Source: Pelargonium nanum (lineage: Eukaryota; Streptophyta; Magnoliopsida; Geraniales; Geraniaceae). From it: DNA of 30,050 nt. This document shows, one piece after another, positions 1-9,295 of this stretch. Every line of letters starts with the position of its first letter. The first letter of the stretch is position 1. The position numbers and the translations under genes are program-made. The notes below the pieces were generated by a model, which saw nothing but the letters and a program-made list of their open reading frames with translations, was not told where the DNA came from and did not search any database. The stretch lies in the NCBI GenBank assembly GCA_036897485.1, contig JAYMTF010000797.1, forward strand, positions 1 through 30,050, written 5' to 3'.

Positions 1-60
1 ATCCTGAGACCTCATCCCACTCACACAGTTAGAATAACCAACTGCGCCACCCTTAGTGGT
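1..60 (-). repeat. tRNA-derived SINE-like fragment cut by the window edge
   Basis: Read on the minus strand, the segment contains GGTGGCGCAGTTGGTTA, which resembles a tRNA 5' half with an A box, followed by TGAGGTCTCAGGAT at the window start, where a B box (GGTTCGA-type) would follow. This layout is typical of heads of plant tRNA-derived SINEs. The B box itself is outside the window, so the call is tentative. A tRNA gene remnant is the alternative. Confidence 0.35.
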
Positions 61-660
61 TCCTTTTGTGTACGAGACGATAATGGTCTACCTATGAAAT
101 GGGTTTCACATTCTTTTAATGTGGGATGCGTTAACATTCATTCTCAACAGCTAAAGAATCGTATATCAAAATGCAACGGACTTCACATTTTTATTAATGT
201 GGGATATGGGTCATTAGGCTCAAACCAATTATGATATTGTGTTGTACTGTGGAAGGCCGAACTTTGTATATCAAGTCAACAAACTTCACATTTTTTCGAT
301 GTTTGATAATTAACACTTATCATCACGTGCAAGTCAAATAACATGCAATTGAAACACGCGTTTAACACGTAACCAAATATGTAGTGTTGACACACTTGAT
401 AGAAAGACAACTCATCACATTCTACGTAATGATGCCAACAAGTTTGACGAATTATTCTTAGATATTTACGTTGATAGTTAACGCGTTCTTAAAACTCAGT
501 ACAAACAGAAAAAAATAATTTTATATTATGTTACAACATAATTTTTTTATTTTAATAATGCTTCAAGTTCCAATCTTTGATGAAACAAATGTGTTTGACC
601 GTTAGCGTGGAAGTTAATTAGTTCATTACCCGCCAACAACGAGTCAACTCAGTCACACCA
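61..660. other. Upstream intergenic DNA with repeated short inverted motifs
   Basis: No coding sequence is visible. Three related motifs of the form TTCACATT..AATGTGGGA occur near 106-133, 181-209 and 281-307; each is a short self-complementary pair and the third is decayed. The stretch 300-420 has a weak resemblance to the ACACG-rich repeat family seen elsewhere (ACACGCG, AACACGTAACC, GTTGACACAC). The rest is AT-rich and unassigned. Confidence 0.4.
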
Positions 661-1043
661 AACTCAGTGACGTCACCACAAACGGCGAAAAGTAACGGCA
701 AAACTCTCCGTCTCCGTTACTCCACACTCGCGCCACAATTCCCAACCAGAAACGGTAAAAACGGCGCGTTTTGCGCCGGGTCTGCTCCGAAAATTCAGAG
801 CAGACCCGAGGGCAAAATCGTCCACAACAAAAACTCCACCTCCACCTCCATTTTCTTCTACATCTTCACCGATCGTTCTCTTCGGATCTACCAGTCCCTC
901 CTCCTCCTCGACGCTTCGCGTCTCCAAATTCCTCTCCGCATTGCACGTGCACACACACTCTCTCTCTCTAGGTTTCGGATCGATCGAAAAGTTCGATTTT
1001 TTTCAGGTCTCGATTTGCTGGGTTTGTTTGTTCGGTTGCTCCG
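661..1043 (+). promoter_or_regulatory. Proximal promoter and CT-rich 5' leader of the VTT/DedA gene
   Basis: A palindromic bZIP-type site TGACGTCA lies at 668-675 and a G-box CACGTG at 944-949. Long pyrimidine stretches (about 826-905 and a CT run at 957-968) look like a plant Y-patch or 5' leader. No ATG occurs between about 700 and the start codon at 1044, so there is no uORF. I could not assign a TATA box or a transcription start. Confidence 0.5.
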
Positions 1044-4000
1044 ATGACGTATTACGAGGAAGATGGTCGGAGAGGCGAGGTGGTTCCGGAGCTGAGGGTG
1101 AGAGTTGGTGCAGACGGCGATTGCGGAGGGGATTTGGTGACATCGAAGCGTGATTTGGAGGATTGTGAGGCGATTGGGGAGGATGGGGTGGTGGTGGACT
1201 CGCCGAAGTGGAGAGGGTGTGTTTGGTACTGGGTCAAGTTGGCGATTCTGGTGGCTTGTTTGGGGTTGTTGGCTGCGGTTTTCTTCAAATGGGTTGGACC
1301 TTTTTTCATGAATAAGGTCAGTGTTATTTAGATTTTGGTTGTTGTTGTTGTTGTTTGATATCAAGGTTGAGTTTTTGCTTCTGAGTTTTCATTGAAATGC
1401 AATATCAATCATTGTATTGTATTGTATTGTTTATTGAGTGGAATGGCTGGGTAGGTTGGTGTGCTTAGCTATTGTCGTTGCTGTTGTTGTGAATTTGATT
1501 GTTGTTTCTTCAAATGGATCAGACTTTTTTCATGTAGAAGGTCAGTGTTATTTCGAGTTTGATTGTTTTTGTTCACGCGTATAATAATCATATATCTGAT
1601 ATCAAGATTGAGTTTTTGGTTCTGGGTTCTGAGTTTTTGCTTCTGGGTTTCCATTGAAATGCAATATTAATCATTGTATTTTCAGTTTCAGCGTTTTGCT
1701 ATCTTGTATTGTTTATTGAGTGGAATGGCTGGGTAGGTTGGTGTGTTTAGCTTTATGTGTTTGCTTAATAGCTAGGTAACTTGACTAGAAGAGATTGGCT
1801 TCAATTTCGTAGAATTTCCTGTTGTTGTTGTGTATGATAAGCATATTTGATATCAGGGTTGAGTTTTTGCTTCTGGATTTTCATTGAAATGCAATATCAA
1901 TCATTGTATTTCCAGTTTCAGCTTTTTGCTATCTTGTATTGTTTATTGAGTGGAATGGCTGTGTAGGTTGGTGTGTTTTGCTTTATGTGTTTGCTTAATA
2001 GCTAGGAAACTTGATTAGAAGAGATTGGCTTCAATTTCGTAGACTCGATTGTGAATTTGTTGCTGGGTTGTGGGATTTATATGAGTGTTTCTTCAAATGG
2101 ATCGGACCTTATTTTCGTGGATAAGGTCAGTGTTGTTTAGAATTTGATTGTTGGTTCTTCAAATGGATCGGACTTTTTTTCATGTATAAGGTCAGTGTTA
2201 TTTCGAGTTTGATTGTTCTTGTTGTTGTTCACGCGTATAATGATCATATATCTGATATCAAGGTTGAGTTTTTGGTTCTGGGTTTTCATTCAATTGCATT
2301 TTTTGTTCATAACCTGCTAATTTATTGTACTTTCATATTTTCCTATTTTTGTATTGTTTATAGGTTGTAATGGCTGGGTGTGTTTAGCTTTATGGGATTG
2401 CTTAATATATAGATATGAAACTTAACTAGAAAAACTCGGTTTCAATATCGTAAACTCGATGGTGAGTTTGTTACTAGGTTGTGGGATTTTATGAGTGTTT
2501 TTTTATTCAAGTTTTTTTTTTCTTGGATTAGATCAGTGTTATTTAGAATTTGATTGTTCTTGTTGTTGTTCATGTGTATATGTTACTGGGTTGTGGGATT
2601 TTTATATTAGTGTTTCTTGTTATCTATTCAAGCTTTTTCAGATGCAATTTCCGGATTTTTATCTTAAGAATGTGGGTAGTTTTTCCTTGCATCTAATAGG
2701 ATCACCACAAACACAGCTAGAAGTAAGAGCAATTTAGGGGCAGAACAAACATTCCGTCGATTACGTCGCAATCACAATAATCGTTCCACTGTATAGCCTA
2801 TAGGGCGTGCCTAGTTCTGTGTGAACTATTAGTAAGTGATAGTAATGTATCTATACTTTACTTTTGATTGAGGAAAGTTCTCGTTTTGCATCCTAACTTT
2901 ATATAGTAACACGCGTTAGTGAAATGTTAAGATCACGAGAACCTTTAACACGAGATAGTTCCATTTTTGGACCAAGGTATGCGGTACTATTAGTACACCT
3001 GCCACCAATAGCTACTACGGACCAATGAAGTTATTTGGCATATCGCCCACAAGTGTGACATTTCGATAGCCACCCGTTATTTTTTCTCATAAACCCTAAA
3101 ATCTAGAACTCCTATAATGTTCTCATGAATTTCGGCTTTTAATAGGGAAAATATGTTACTTCATTATACACTTTGTTTAAATGAAACTCTGGCCAAAGTA
3201 ATATAGAAAAAAATTGTGGCTTTAGTTCCGGCTTTGACCAATGACTTGATATTTTGCAGGAGATTATACCGATCATTAATTGGGAGACAACAACATTTAG
3301 TACTCCAGTGCTCGCCGTTTTGGTGTTTGCTTCTTTATCAATATTCCCCTTACTCCTTTTACCATCTACGCCTTCTATGTGGGTGGCCGGGATGACTTTT
3401 GGTTATGGCTATGGATTTCTAATAATCCTATTAGCGGTTGCTGTTGGCGTATCGCTTCCATACTTCGTCGGCTCTATCTTTTATCATAAAATTCAAGTGA
3501 GTATCTTTTACTTTTAACCCATTACTTTAAACATCTCTCTTTTGTCAAATGTAAAAATTCTGAATTGCTATTGCAGGGTTGGTTAGAAAAATATCCAAAG
3601 AAAGCTTTGGTTTTAAGATCAGCGGGTGAAGGGAACTGGTTTCATCAATTTCGAGCAGTGGCATTAATCAGGATATCTCCAATCCCGTACATTCTTTACA
3701 ATTACTGCGCTGTGTCAACAAATGTTAAATACGGTCCCTACCTCTTTGGATCATTGGTTGGAGTAGTGCCGGAAATCTTTGTCGCCATATATACGTATGC
3801 TCTCTCTCTCTCTAGTCCATGTGCTTTCTCTATTGTTCCATTTTAGTCCATGTACTATTTTCTGTTCCAGTTTAATCCAAACTTATTCATTTAGATCCAA
3901 ATTGAAACGTATATCTTCTCAACTCACGAGCATGTTGTTCTGTTGCAGTGGGACCTTGATACGGGCTATAGCGAATGCCTCATATGACGGGCGTACCCTT

Positions 4001-4129
4001 TCAGCCCCTCAGATCGTCATTAATGTTATTGGCTTTTGTGCTTCTGTAGTCACAACAGTTATTTTCACCGCATACGCCAAAGGGAAGCTGAAGAAACTAC
4101 AGCTTGAGGAGGAGCCATTGCTTGAATAA
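1044..4129 (+). CDS. VTT/DedA domain membrane protein (TVP38/TMEM64 type), 302 aa
   Basis: Four exons: 1044-1316, 3260-3496, 3577-3794 and 3949-4129; all introns are GT-AG and the frame is open throughout (91+79 codons, then 132 plus stop). The protein has a hydrophilic acidic N-terminus, a membrane segment at about residues 68-85, and a VTT/SNARE-associated domain over exons 2-4. Visible family marks are a PSTPSMWVAGMTFGYGYGF loop and the RISPIPYILYNYCAVS stretch with its conserved Arg, Pro and Asn-Tyr, followed by G-x-L-x-G-x-x-P. The C-terminus is charged (KGKLKKLQLEEEPLLE), expected to face the cytosol. Plant members are called SNARE-associated Golgi family proteins. By homology to TMEM41B/VMP1/TVP38 they are endomembrane proteins linked to lipid scrambling or vesicle traffic, but no specific substrate can be inferred here. 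The start at 1044 is the first ATG of the leader and gives the usual family N-terminus. Confidence 0.94.
1317..3259 (+). repeat. Intron 1 of the VTT gene, with tandem decayed copies of the exon-1 tail plus intron
   Basis: The end of exon 1 (TTCTTCAAATGGGTTGG...AATAAG) and its donor GTCAGTGTTATTT recur inside the intron: at about 1505-1553, 2089-2140, 2155-2203, and more weakly about 2506-2545. A second module, GAGTTTTTGCTTCTG..., with CATTGAAATGCAATATCAATC, TGTTTATTGAGTGG and AATGGCTGGGTAGGTTGG, recurs near 1370-1460, 1635-1745 and 1860-1975, with a weaker copy near 2268-2385. Most copies keep the GTCAGT donor. The intron outside the array (about 2740-3259) shows no such copies and ends in a normal TTTTGCAG acceptor. 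Confidence 0.8.
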
Positions 4130-4560
4130 CCAACCTTCTGGTTCCCGACAAAAGATTACTTGCCGGCCAAGCCAGGTCAAAACACGACGCTATTAGCTTC
4201 GTCCACAGCAGATTAGTATATATGATTCTGGTGCCACATGAAAGCATGATGGAAGGGTAAATCCATAAACGGGAGCAAAACCGCGTCGAACACGATCATC
4301 GACATTGAACCATCATTTGCTTTTTTTTCTCTCCCCCTTTGAAATTTATCTCCATTGTTCTGTCAATCTTTGGATTTTCAATATGTGCATGATAGAAAAA
4401 ATGATGATTACAAGGGGGTTTAAATTGATTGGTCTGTGGGGCAATTTTGGAAAATGTAAATGTTTTGTTGATGTCCTGTAGATTGTATTGTAAATAGATG
4501 GTTCATGTTACAATAATGTTAAAATGATGAATAAAATTGTTGTTGTGGCTTTCAATTATA
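4130..4560 (+). terminator. 3' UTR and poly(A) signal region of the VTT gene
   Basis: Downstream of the TAA stop there is a T- and TGTA-rich tract (about 4440-4500) and an AATAAA hexamer at 4530-4535, a typical arrangement of plant far- and near-upstream polyadenylation elements. The cleavage site would be expected shortly after 4535. Confidence 0.5.
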
Positions 4561-5400
4561 TGGTGATTTTATCACAGATTTTGTGTTTCTATTATTGGTA
4601 CTATGGATTGTGTGAGAGTTGAGACATAAAATATCTACTTATTGAGTGTAGAGTTGGCAAAGGCCTACTCCAAATCCTATCCAAAAGAGATACAAAGTGC
4701 GGGTTTTGTATTCAATTTTGGTGTATGTGTAAAATGTTAAGACTCGCCTGATCTGGTCTATTTTATGCGACTCAAACCTGGCAAAATCTGGGTTAGGTTT
4801 TGGGTGTTGTGTGTTTGGGTATAAAACGTATAGGTTTTTGGACTGTTCTTTTGGAGCTAGTTGGACGTTTCAGTGCACGAGAGACTCCAATTGTTGTGAG
4901 ACTTTCAGGTATGGCCGGTAATTTAGATCCGAACTCTCAAACATTGAAAATTCATCCGCAATTTTGCGGGTTTAGGTCGCATAAAATAAATTCTATCAAT
5001 TTTTCAGTCAGGTTGGGCTTGCCTCGGGAAAATTGTTGGTTGAGTGTGGATTAGATTTTTTCAACTCTATTCGAAACCTAATGTGCATCCATCCTAGACT
5101 AGATCAATAGGATTAGGTCTCCAAGGCACGGACTGAAGACCTAATCAGACATTCAGACTGAAAATCTCTAAATCGGACTGGTTTGAATCGAATCAAGTTC
5201 GACTAAATGTTTTTTCCAAAGGACCGGATCGAGGACAAAACCCAAATACCCAATCAGTCTGAGTTTGGTCTGGTCCATTTTTCGATCAGACCGGTCTTTT
5301 CACAACCCTTGTGTTTCTCAAATTCTGGTTGCCAAACACTTCAAAATTTACAGTGCAAACAGTAGTAGTTGAAAAAGAATAATAATATATATATATTTCC
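4561..5400. other. Intergenic DNA with decayed dispersed repeat
   Basis: No gene is recognised. The stretch 4650-5310 is rich in short phrases such as CCGGACCG, GGTCTGGTCC, TCGGACTGG and GGTTGGGCTTG, which look like a decayed dispersed repeat of the kind common in eudicot intergenic DNA. The longest open frame (4800-5054) has no ATG-proximal leader and no recognisable protein features, so I treat it as chance. The end (about 5383-5398) is an AT-dinucleotide run. Confidence 0.4.
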
Positions 5401-5738
5401 ATTATTTGCAAATTCTTGGTAACAAAGAAACCTTCACAAAGAATTTCTTCAACACTGTCCCTAATTCTTGCCTACTTGCACCTTCCTCTTCACAAATCCA
5501 AGATCCAAAATCAAGTTCCAACCATGTCTCCTTAATCACAATCCACAGACCCAATTTTCTTCAAAACTTGCAACAATCACAGTCCCAAAACAGTCCTTCA
5601 AGCCAAGCTCTAGGGCTTTGCCACAAACCCTAAAACCACTGCCAAAAGCTTCTCCCACCGAAAATCTCGAACAAATCTATATCCGTAGCGCGAATCATAC
5701 CAAACCGACACCATTTCAACCTCGAGATTTACTAGTTC
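5401..5738 (+). other. Unassigned open stretch next to the foldback element
   Basis: A plus-strand frame is open from about 5468 to 5755 and reads like a Ser/Pro/Lys-rich leader (for example TENLEQIYIRSANHTKPTPF), but it has no ATG, and the only ATG nearby (5524) leads to a stop after three codons. The frame ends inside the foldback element with the tail RANYK and a stop. It may be a fragment of a gene whose remainder was lost, or chance. I recognise no family. Confidence 0.25.
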
Positions 5739-5990
5739 GGGCAAATTACAAATAAGTACCTTACACTTAGCCTCATTTGCAGATAGCTTCGTGTACTCTT
5801 TCTTGCGACAGCTAACTCCATGTACTTTCAATTTTTCATTTCGTTCTCTGAACGGTCAATTTTTTTTCGAAATACCCATTTTGCCCTTACGGTCGCCATC
5901 GGTTTCAGGGAGTTAGATGTCACGGGAAAAAAGTATAGGAAGCTATTTGCAGATGAAGCTAAGTATAGGGTTTTCATCTGCAGTTTGCCC
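5739..5990. mobile_element. 252-bp foldback (MITE-like) element overlapping the 3' end of the aminotransferase CDS
   Basis: The two ends are inverted copies of each other: left end GGGCAAATTACAAATAAG, right end (reverse complement) GGGCAAACTGCAGATGAA. Similarity continues for about 86 bases per arm, through CACTTAGCCTCATTTGCA / TACTTAGCTTCATCTGCA and GCTAACTCC / TCTAACTCC, with a spacer of roughly 75 bases. Flanks TACTAGTTC (5730-5738) and TACATGTTT (5991-5999) agree at six of nine positions, compatible with a decayed 9-bp target duplication of the Mutator type; this is weak. The right arm contains the last codons and the stop of the aminotransferase gene on the minus strand. Confidence 0.7.
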
Positions 5991-8900
5991 TACATGTTTC
6001 AGTTACTTTCTGAATACGTTCCATGACTACGGGAATATCTTTCTCGGCTAATGTAGTGAAACAGAAACGAAACCAACCGGGTTCAATACAATGACAGCAA
6101 GAACCGGGAGTTACGTTTACCTTAGCCGTGTTTAGCAACTTGTCCCAGAGCTCGAGCTCTCCTTTTTCGCTGTAGGAGCGAATCAATCCGCTCATATCAG
6201 CCCAACAATAGAAACCTCCGCTGCTTTCTGTGCATCGGATGCCGAGTTTCTTCAACCCCGCCACGAACGTAGCATACATTCTTTTAAGTTTCGCTCTGTT
6301 TACTTCGATGAACTTTTGAGTGAATCGTGTATCCGAGAGCATAGAGACGAGCAAGCGCTGCGTTGGAGCTGATATGCACGAAAACCTTGTCAACTTTTTG
6401 GCAGTAGCGAGCACGTTCTCATTGTAGGAGTAGATAACGCCAACCCTAAAACCGGGAAGAGATAGGTCTTTTGATAGACCGTACACTATATGAACTCTGT
6501 TGCGATCGGTATCTTCTGAATCGATGATCTCTGCCATGCTCACGAACTCTTCGGTTCCATGAGTTGATCCGGCAAATATTTCGTTGGAGACTATATGGAT
6601 GTTCTTTTCTCGGGCAAAGTCTAGAAGGTTGTAAAGCGTTTCTCGACTAAGCAAATTTCCCACGGGATTCGAGGGGTTCGATATTATGATCCCGCGGACT
6701 TTTATACCTCGTTTCCTTGCCTGATTGAAACCTCGATCTAGGGCAGTTATGCTTAAACCGAAGTTGTCAGCGCTCCGGCAGGGGACGGGTATTATCTCCA
6801 CCCCTGTTCGCCATTTTATGTCCCGGTCAAAACTGCATACATATTACATTCAAAAATTCATTTCCCGATAAGATAACAGGCTATACATAGATGAGAGTCT
6901 GAGGCATACCCAGGATAGTATGGCGTGGGAACGAGAAATGCATTTCCGGCGTCCGCCAAGCAGAAGCTTAGCATCTCAATGGCGGGGGGCGCGCCAGCTG
7001 TCAATAGTATTTGTGACGGGTTGAAGGAAACTGCTCTTTCCTTTACTGGGGACATGAATCCTGCCACAGCCTGCAAAAAAGTAGTCAGCGAATCACAAAT
7101 CAAAACATGGGAAAATTAAAAAAAGACCGGAGAAGTTTACATCTCAAGTACGAGAAAAGTAACATTCATACACGAGGGACAGGTTAATGTCACAACAAAA
7201 CAATGTCTACGAGAAGTGATAGTTCACGGGATCCACGAGAAAGTGTTGTCATCAATAAAAGTTCAAACAAGTCATCGACAACAATAAGCATATACCAAAC
7301 CACAACATGGCAAAACTTTTCTCTAATTTAATCTCAATTCAACGCTATATAAAGTAAGTTCGTCGACAATAAGAGATTCTTAAAATATAAAATTAGATGA
7401 CAAATGAGCAAAAGAAATGACTTTTATGATACTAATTAATCTCCCAACGCTTCGATTTCCAACAAATGGTTTTGCTACGATGACTTAAAGTTCAAACAAG
7501 TCAAGAACTTTTTCCTCGAAATGGTCACTTCAATCCTTCGTTTAAGCATACTATAGCCATAATATGGCAAAACTTTTCTCTAATCTCAATTCCAACAAAT
7601 GCTGCCTATGAAGTAAGTTAGTCGACAAACAGAAATTCTAAAAAGAGAAAGTCAGATGACAACGAGCACAAAATAATGACTTCTCCAGTACAAATTAACC
7701 TCCAACAAACATTGGGTTTCACTAAAACGACTTAAAGTTCAAACAAGTTATGAACTTTTCCCCCAAACTGATTGGTTCAATCTTCATTTAAGCATATACC
7801 AAACCACAACATGGCAAAACTACTCTCTTACTCAATTCCAACAAATGCTATATATAAAGTAAGTTCACCGACAAAAGGAGATTCTAAAAATAGAAAGTCA
7901 GACGACAAATGAGCACAAACAAAATGACTTTTGCTACAATGACTTGCAGTTCAAAAAAGTCGTGAACTTTTTAGCCGAAGTGATCAATTCAATCTTCATT
8001 TAAGCATATACTAAACCATACCACAGCAAAACTTTTCGATGGTATATGAAGTTCATCGACAAAAAGAGTCTAAAAATAGAAAGTTAGATGACAAATAAGC
8101 ACAAAAAATTACTTTCACGACACTAATCAATCTCCAACAAACATTTGGTTTTTCTACAATGCCTACTTTGTGGCTGAAATGATAAGTTCAATCTTCATTT
8201 AAGCATACCAAACCAAGAAATGCTATACATGAAGTAAGTTCATCGACAAAAGGAGATTCTAAAAATAGAAACATGACAAATGAGCACAAAAAATGACTTT
8301 TACGACACTCCAACACCTCAATCAACATGCTCATGAAGAAAAACAAAACCTACCACTTTCAATTGTGTCAATCCATCGAACGGCTGGTAAGTCGCAATGC
8401 CACTAATACTCAGCTCACCACCACCACCACCGCCCAAAATCGCCTCCCTCGCATTCTCCGACATCCAATTCGACACCAAATCCAATGACAACTACAAAGC
8501 ACAATCAAAAGATTCAATTTTTCATAATTCAAAATCCAACCCAATAACAATCAATAATTGCAAATCAACCCAATTCACAATTCAGCACCAAACCTCAAAC
8601 CCACCTTGTTCTCAGCCAATCCGAGCTGAAAAACCCCATCCGGGTTGCTCTCGGCGTCGTACGGATCCGCCGCCGCCGCCGCCATCCCCGCGAAATACGG
8701 AGAATCGCCGCTCTTCACAATCGAATTGGCTCTGCTCGAGACGTGCGCGGGTCCACCAGTCCCTCTCGGCGACGACAGGACGCTCCGAGACAAAGACCGG
8801 TGCAACCCAGAAGCCTCCACCACCTGCCCACTCGCCGCCGCCGCCGAATCGGACGGAGGGTTCGGTTTCGGGGTCGGGTCGGGTCGGTTCCGTTTGAGGT

Positions 8901-9099
8901 AGAGCTGAAGAAAATAGAACAAAACGCAAGGAATCACCGAGCCCAGAACCAGACCTCCTCGGCCCTGAACCACACCTTGGAGAGGCACTATGACCCTCAT
9001 CTCGGCGCCGCCGGAGCCGCCAGTGGTGGTGGTGATTGGGCGGTGGTTTTCGTCGGAATCGGGGTTGTTGTGGGTGCGGTAGGATCGGGTGAGGGTCAT
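5974..9099 (-). CDS. ACS10/ACS12-like membrane-anchored class I aminotransferase, 550 aa
   Basis: Exons in coding order: 9099-8605, 8491-8354, 7070-6910 and 6832-5974; all introns are GT-AG (113, 1283 and 77 bases). Residues 49-68 (about [19 protein letters not shown]) form a likely membrane anchor, followed by a Pro/Ser/Ala-rich linker, an arrangement known for Arabidopsis ACS10/ACS12 but not for true ACC synthases. The fold-type I aminotransferase core starts at about 155 with GLAENK. It includes TYQPFDGL (ACC synthases have QDYHGL there), PTPYYPGFDRD (about 259-269), NPSNPVG (317-323), the PLP lysine in [14 protein letters not shown] at K386, and GWFRFCF with the substrate-carboxylate Arg. 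The residue expected to be Asp in the 'SDEI' motif is Asn (N348, codon AAC). The Arabidopsis relatives act as amino acid aminotransferases, not as ACC synthases, so ethylene synthesis is not expected. The last codons (RANCR, stop) come from the foldback element. Exon 2 encodes a run of six glycines. Confidence 0.94.
7071..8353 (-). repeat. Intron 2 of the aminotransferase gene, containing a ~200-258 bp tandem repeat
   Basis: The intron carries about five copies of a decayed tandem repeat. The anchor AGCATATACCAAACC or variants begins at about 7287, 7545, 7791, 8003 and 8202, giving periods of roughly 258, 246, 212 and 199 bases. Other recurring pieces are ACATGGCAAAACTTTTCTC, AAGTAAGTTCATCGACAAA, GACAAATGAGCACAAA and CAATCTTCATTTAAGCATA. 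Copies lose material toward the 8.2 kb end. No coding potential is visible. The splice sites are normal. Confidence 0.8.
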
Positions 9100-9122
9100 T
9101 GTGGCGAATTGAGAGGTGACAT
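9096..9122 (-). promoter_or_regulatory. 8-codon uORF whose stop overlaps the aminotransferase start codon
   Basis: On the minus strand an upstream ATG at 9122 opens a frame MSPLNSPQ followed by TGA. The stop TGA (9098-9096) overlaps the main ATG (9099-9097) in the tetranucleotide ATGA. The upstream ATG has G at -3, the main one A at -3. If transcription starts near 9240 as the promoter suggests, the uORF is in the mRNA and would make main-frame translation depend on leaky scanning or termination-reinitiation. Confidence 0.65.
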
Positions 9123-9295
9123 GGCGTTAAGGTCGGAGCGTTGAAGTGGGTTGGTGTTGCCGGAGACGGAGATTACGAAGGGACCGAGCGGTGGCGTGGA
9201 GTGGTGGTGCTGTTGAGAAGCTGTAGTGTTGAGAGAGAGAGAGAGAGAGAGGGGATTTTTGGTTTATTTGAATTTTGATATTTATTTATCTAATT
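9123..9295 (-). promoter_or_regulatory. Core promoter and leader of the aminotransferase gene with a CT/GA microsatellite
   Basis: On the minus strand a TATA-like GATAAATAAATATC (9290-9277) lies about 30-40 bases upstream of a pure CT run (complement of the GA repeat at 9231-9251), which would be at or near the transcription start. Upstream of the TATA-like box the sequence becomes strongly AT-rich. The start site is an inference from spacing. Confidence 0.5.

Noticed and set aside
667..1047. 126-codon plus-strand frame overlapping the leader of the VTT gene
   Set aside because: It has no ATG start (begins GTG), lies in a pyrimidine-rich leader, and overlaps the start of a well-supported gene in another frame.
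888..1364. 158-codon minus-strand frame opposite exon 1 of the VTT gene
   Set aside because: Asn/Gln- and Arg-rich translation typical of the reverse complement of a coding exon; no family features.
5974..9099. Calling the aminotransferase gene a true ACC synthase
   Set aside because: The N-terminal membrane anchor and the QPFDGL segment in place of QDYHGL fit the ACS10/ACS12 group, whose Arabidopsis members are reported as aminotransferases lacking ACC synthase activity.
8397..9144. Plus-strand frames opposite exons 1-2 of the aminotransferase
   Set aside because: Proline- and arginine-rich shadow frames of the GC-rich first exon; the minus-strand reading gives the family protein.
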